DNA of 8,323 bases, taken from assembly GCA_046760705.1 (NCBI GenBank), contig JBHIER010000123.1, forward strand, positions 1 through 8,323, given 5' to 3'. How positions within the stretch are numbered: position 1 is the first letter of the stretch; each line of letters opens with the position of its first letter. A program made the position numbers and the translations under genes. Shown here in pieces: positions 6,232-8,323 of the stretch. The stretch comes from JBHIER01 sp046760705 [NCBI: bacterium] (lineage in GTDB: Bacteria > JBHIER01 > G020348925). The notes beneath the pieces are model-generated. The model was not told the origin of the DNA, did no database searches, and worked only from the letters and a program-made list of their open reading frames with translations.

Positions 6232-6244
6232 CAAATAAAAATGA

Positions 6245-6831
6245 TGTAATTCTCGGACAGAGACTAATTATGAACTCACGGGCTGGGGTCGATACGATGA
6301 GGGGCTCGCGATTCTGAGTCGACACGCAATTCTCGACACTGATTTTCTCCCTTTACGACCGGGTGTCTTTCAGCGCAAGGTTTTGTGGTGCAGCGTACTT
6401 ACTCCCGTGGGGGTCATCAACTTCTTTGATACCCATCTGTCCCATCTTCCTCAACACGAATCGGTGCGCCAAGCGCAGGCGGAGGCTATCAACGCGTTCA
6501 TCGGGGAGAAAAGTGGAGACGGTGCTCCTGCTGCTAGCATCTTGTGCGGCGATCTGAACGCCGTCCCAAATTTTTCTCCCATTCTTTTGCTCACAAAGCC
6601 CGATACCACTGGCGTCCGTTACTTCGATTGCTGGGCTGAGGCCAATCCAGGACAGCCGGGTTACACCGTACCGGCCGAGTCCCCGTCAGCGCGCATCGGA
6701 GATGGACGGTGTGACCGAAGGGCCACAGCGCCAAACAGAAGATAGAATTTGATTTTGTGCTACCGGTGAATGCCACGGTTTCAACCGACTTATCGAGCCG
6801 GAGAGCAAACTGGAAGTCTCCGAGTGGGTGA
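6245..6831 (+). pseudogene. Truncated, frameshifted endonuclease/exonuclease/phosphatase (EEP) family gene
   Basis: The frame open from 6245 to the TAG at 6743-6745 encodes YDEGLAILSR (about 6293-6322), FQRKVLW, FFDTHLSHLPQHESVRQAQA (about 6422-6481) and the strand-turn GDLNAVPNFSPI (about 6548-6583), followed by YFDCWAEANPG. These are typical of the metal-dependent EEP fold (DNase I / sphingomyelinase-like); D and N of GDLN and the THLSH histidines are conserved active-site positions. The N-terminal part with the first metal-binding glutamate is absent, with the frame starting just after the repeat block. Near 6720-6742 the frame shifts: after GRCDRR the expected IDFVF strand appears as IEFDFVLP in another frame (from 6742), ending at TGA 6829-6831. 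The final SDHFG motif is not found. A 120-codon open frame from TTG 6383 is therefore not an intact gene. Confidence 0.75.
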
Positions 6832-6891
6832 AGGGCAACTGTATTCCTGACTGGAATATCTGATGGCGCATAAGGAATCTTTAGAGAAGGG

Positions 6892-7305
6892 CTCTTCTGG
6901 CAAGTCAACGATATTTTCAATTAGGATCTGTCCTCAGCTTTTTATGATCGCACTTGGAGCTATTTTGAGGGCGATCAGTGCCCCTAGCCAGTACGGTTAC
7001 AGCAGAGACCACTGCCAGAATCGTAGACAGATCGAGCTGGCCTTATTGGTCAATCCGGATGGTATTCCCATCGCTCATCAGGTGTTTGAGGGCAGCACCA
7101 AGGATTCACCGACAGGGGCCGAGCCGAGACCCTTCGCCGTCGGCAGCAGCGTCTGCGCCATTTTGAGTATACTCTCAATAAGGACGTTTTAGCGAGAGAG
7201 GAGAAATGCGATGGTTTAGCTCTGCTGTTAACAAATTCTCGGACTTTAGACGCAGACCAGGTGGCTTTGGTCACGATCACATTCTCCAAAAGTATTGAAA
7301 CTTGA
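6892..7305 (+). pseudogene. Degraded IS1634-like DDE transposase
   Basis: Pieces of one transposase lie in order in different frames. Piece 1 (6892-6984): LFWQVNDIFN, an in-frame TAG at 6922, then SAFYDRTWSYFEGDQCP, matching the family's vfYDtT..yFEG with the first catalytic aspartate, ending at another TAG (6985). Piece 2 (about 6986-7111): QYGYSRDH, then ALLVNPDGIPIAHQVFEGSTKDS, matching the G(H/Y)SKDHRPD...G.P....VFpGNT.D block. Piece 3 (about 7157-7305): FEYTLNKDVLAREEKCDGLALLLTNSRTL, matching the block near the C-terminus. A large central part between pieces 2 and 3 is missing, including the second catalytic aspartate. No terminal inverted repeats or target duplications were recognised. 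The family call (IS1634 or a close IS4-superfamily relative) rests on remembered motifs. Confidence 0.75.
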
Positions 7306-8323
7306 CGAAGAACTGCCGGTCTGTCTGGGCCCAGCCATGAGGGTCACCGAATTTGACAACATCATTGGTTGACCCCGCGTAAAAGACGGTAAAGGGATTG
7401 ATCTTGTAACTGATCAAGGCGTCAATCTCCAGTTTGTCATCAAATGAGTCGTACTGGGTGATGAGCCGCAGGAACAGTCTTGGTGTGAATTGGTACATGG
7501 CCTTGTTGCGGAGGACGTAGCCATCAAAGATCTCAGGACCACCCCGATGCCGAGAGAGTCGATCCCATTGATACGTAGTCTCGACCACAAACTGGCTGCT
7601 GAATTTCACCGTGGTGTTCAGACCAAGTTTGTGACCGTATCCCACGGATGGATCGTCGCGATAGATGAACTCACCCAAGGTGAAGTCAAATCCGCCGGAG
7701 ATGAACTCACTGAAGTTTGTTTTGACGCCCAACGAACCCCTGCGAACACCCTTGAACCATTCCCCCTGGAAATTCTCGTCGTTGACTGCAAGTCCACCGA
7801 TACGCACTCTGGTTTGGGCCTTAAACAGAACCTCAAATCCGGGATGGACCCACCGCTCTCTCAAGGCACCGCTGTGATTGTAGCGCCAGCCGAACCCGAT
7901 TTGAGGGTGGATTTGATCGAAGAGTCGACTGTCGGGCTGAAACAGCAGGCCGGACCAGGCCCCAAAGCGGCGCAAATCGTTTCTCTCGAGGAAGCCGTTA
8001 TCGGTTCGAAAGGTGGGGGGCAGATCCTTAAAAAAGACCTCAAAATTCCAGTGACGACCCCACCGGCTGAGATTGGCCGACAGCCCCGGGCTGTCAAACC
8101 GCTGGCCGTCGAAGGCCGCAGTGTAGTTGCCCCCATCAAAAGTGAGAACGTCCTCACCGTCATACAGGCTGGTGTCCTGGGGTTCCTTGGTCCAACTCTG
8201 CAGGGCTTGAAGAGAAAGGCGGTAATCGGAGAGAAATCTGATGCTGGCGTCGATGCCTGCCACCCGGTTGTACCCTTTACCCACCCTTCTATCTGTGACC
8301 AAAAATCCCAAAAAGGAATCTTC
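7277..8323 (-). CDS. DUF5916-type outer-membrane beta-barrel protein, 5'-partial
   Basis: The 348 visible residues are the C-terminal part of a longer protein; the frame is open through the right edge (EDSFLGFLVTDRR), so the TTG at 8311 is not a real start. Family features: FLVTDRR, GYNRVAGIDASIRFL, QALQSWTK, then alternating polar/aromatic strands throughout (for example FDFTLGEFIYR, FVVETTYQW, LFLRLITQYDS), the late INPFTVFYAGSTND and the terminal RQFFVKFQYFWRM, which is how DUF5916 proteins end. Known members have an N-terminal carbohydrate-binding (CBM9-like) domain before an outer-membrane barrel; that domain would lie beyond the window. The molecular role is unknown; uptake or surface processing of a ligand is only a guess. 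The stop (7277-7279) lies inside the 3' end of the convergent transposase remnant. Confidence 0.78.
   Translation of the reverse strand, partial: EDSFLGFLVTDRRVGKGYNRVAGIDASIRFLSDYRLSLQALQSWTKEPQDTSLYDGEDVLTFDGGNYTAAFDGQRFDSPGLSANLSRWGRHWNFEVFFKDLPPTFRTDNGFLERNDLRRFGAWSGLLFQPDSRLFDQIHPQIGFGWRYNHSGALRERWVHPGFEVLFKAQTRVRIGGLAVNDENFQGEWFKGVRRGSLGVKTNFSEFISGGFDFTLGEFIYRDDPSVGYGHKLGLNTTVKFSSQFVVETTYQWDRLSRHRGGPEIFDGYVLRNKAMYQFTPRLFLRLITQYDSFDDKLEIDALISYKINPFTVFYAGSTNDVVKFGDPHGWAQTDRQFFVKFQYFWRM

Noticed and set aside
6863-7192. 109-codon open frame considered as an intact small gene
   Set aside because: Only its middle (about 6986-7111) matches transposase; the flanking matches continue in another frame, so it is a slice of a pseudogene.
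7861-8163. Second minus-strand open frame within the outer-membrane protein gene
   Set aside because: Out-of-frame shadow of the DUF5916-type coding region, whose frame continues intact across it.

Overview
The window looks like a chromosomal piece of an uncultured or little-studied bacterium of the FCB superphylum (the Zixibacteria / KSB1 / Calditrichaeota / Latescibacteria kind of lineage). The clues are a C-terminal type IX secretion (T9SS) sorting domain with the YQNWPNPFN signature, a secreted Reg_prop propeller ending in a dockerin, and the C-terminal outer-membrane barrel of a DUF5916-type protein. No rRNA, tRNA or CRISPR array is visible. The phylum assignment is inference from protein style, not from a marker gene.

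Left part (1-2401, + strand): an alpha-glucan module. A GT4 glycogen synthase of the actinobacterial GlgA/GlgM type runs in from the left edge and is followed after 45 nt by a maltokinase-like gene. In the GlgE pathway as known from mycobacteria, both enzymes can produce maltose-1-phosphate, so the pair is metabolically coherent. An 8-bp stem-loop lies across the synthase stop codon.

Centre (2450-5742, + strand): two exported proteins. The first has a signal peptide, exactly 14 repeats of 42 residues (best read as two seven-bladed propellers) and a two-loop dockerin. The second has a signal sequence, a cohesin-like domain, a HYDIN-like Ig domain and a T9SS sorting domain. Together they look like a dockerin/cohesin pair with no enzyme attached: a surface-anchored receptor and a soluble or surface propeller. 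This is the most interesting item in the window. Each gene is followed 10-12 nt after its stop by an RNA hairpin element sharing GTGCG/CGCACT arms.

Right-centre (5822-7305): a gene graveyard. In order it holds a scrap of a GH31 alpha-glucosidase C-terminus (DUF5110), a cluster of short direct, inverted and dispersed-type repeats, a 5'-truncated and frameshifted endonuclease/exonuclease/phosphatase (EEP) gene, and a broken IS1634-like transposase with stops, frameshifts and an internal deletion. The GH31 scrap fits the alpha-glucan theme to the left.

Right edge (7277-8323, - strand): the C-terminal part of a DUF5916-type outer-membrane protein, convergent with and slightly overlapping the transposase remnant; its N-terminus lies beyond the window.
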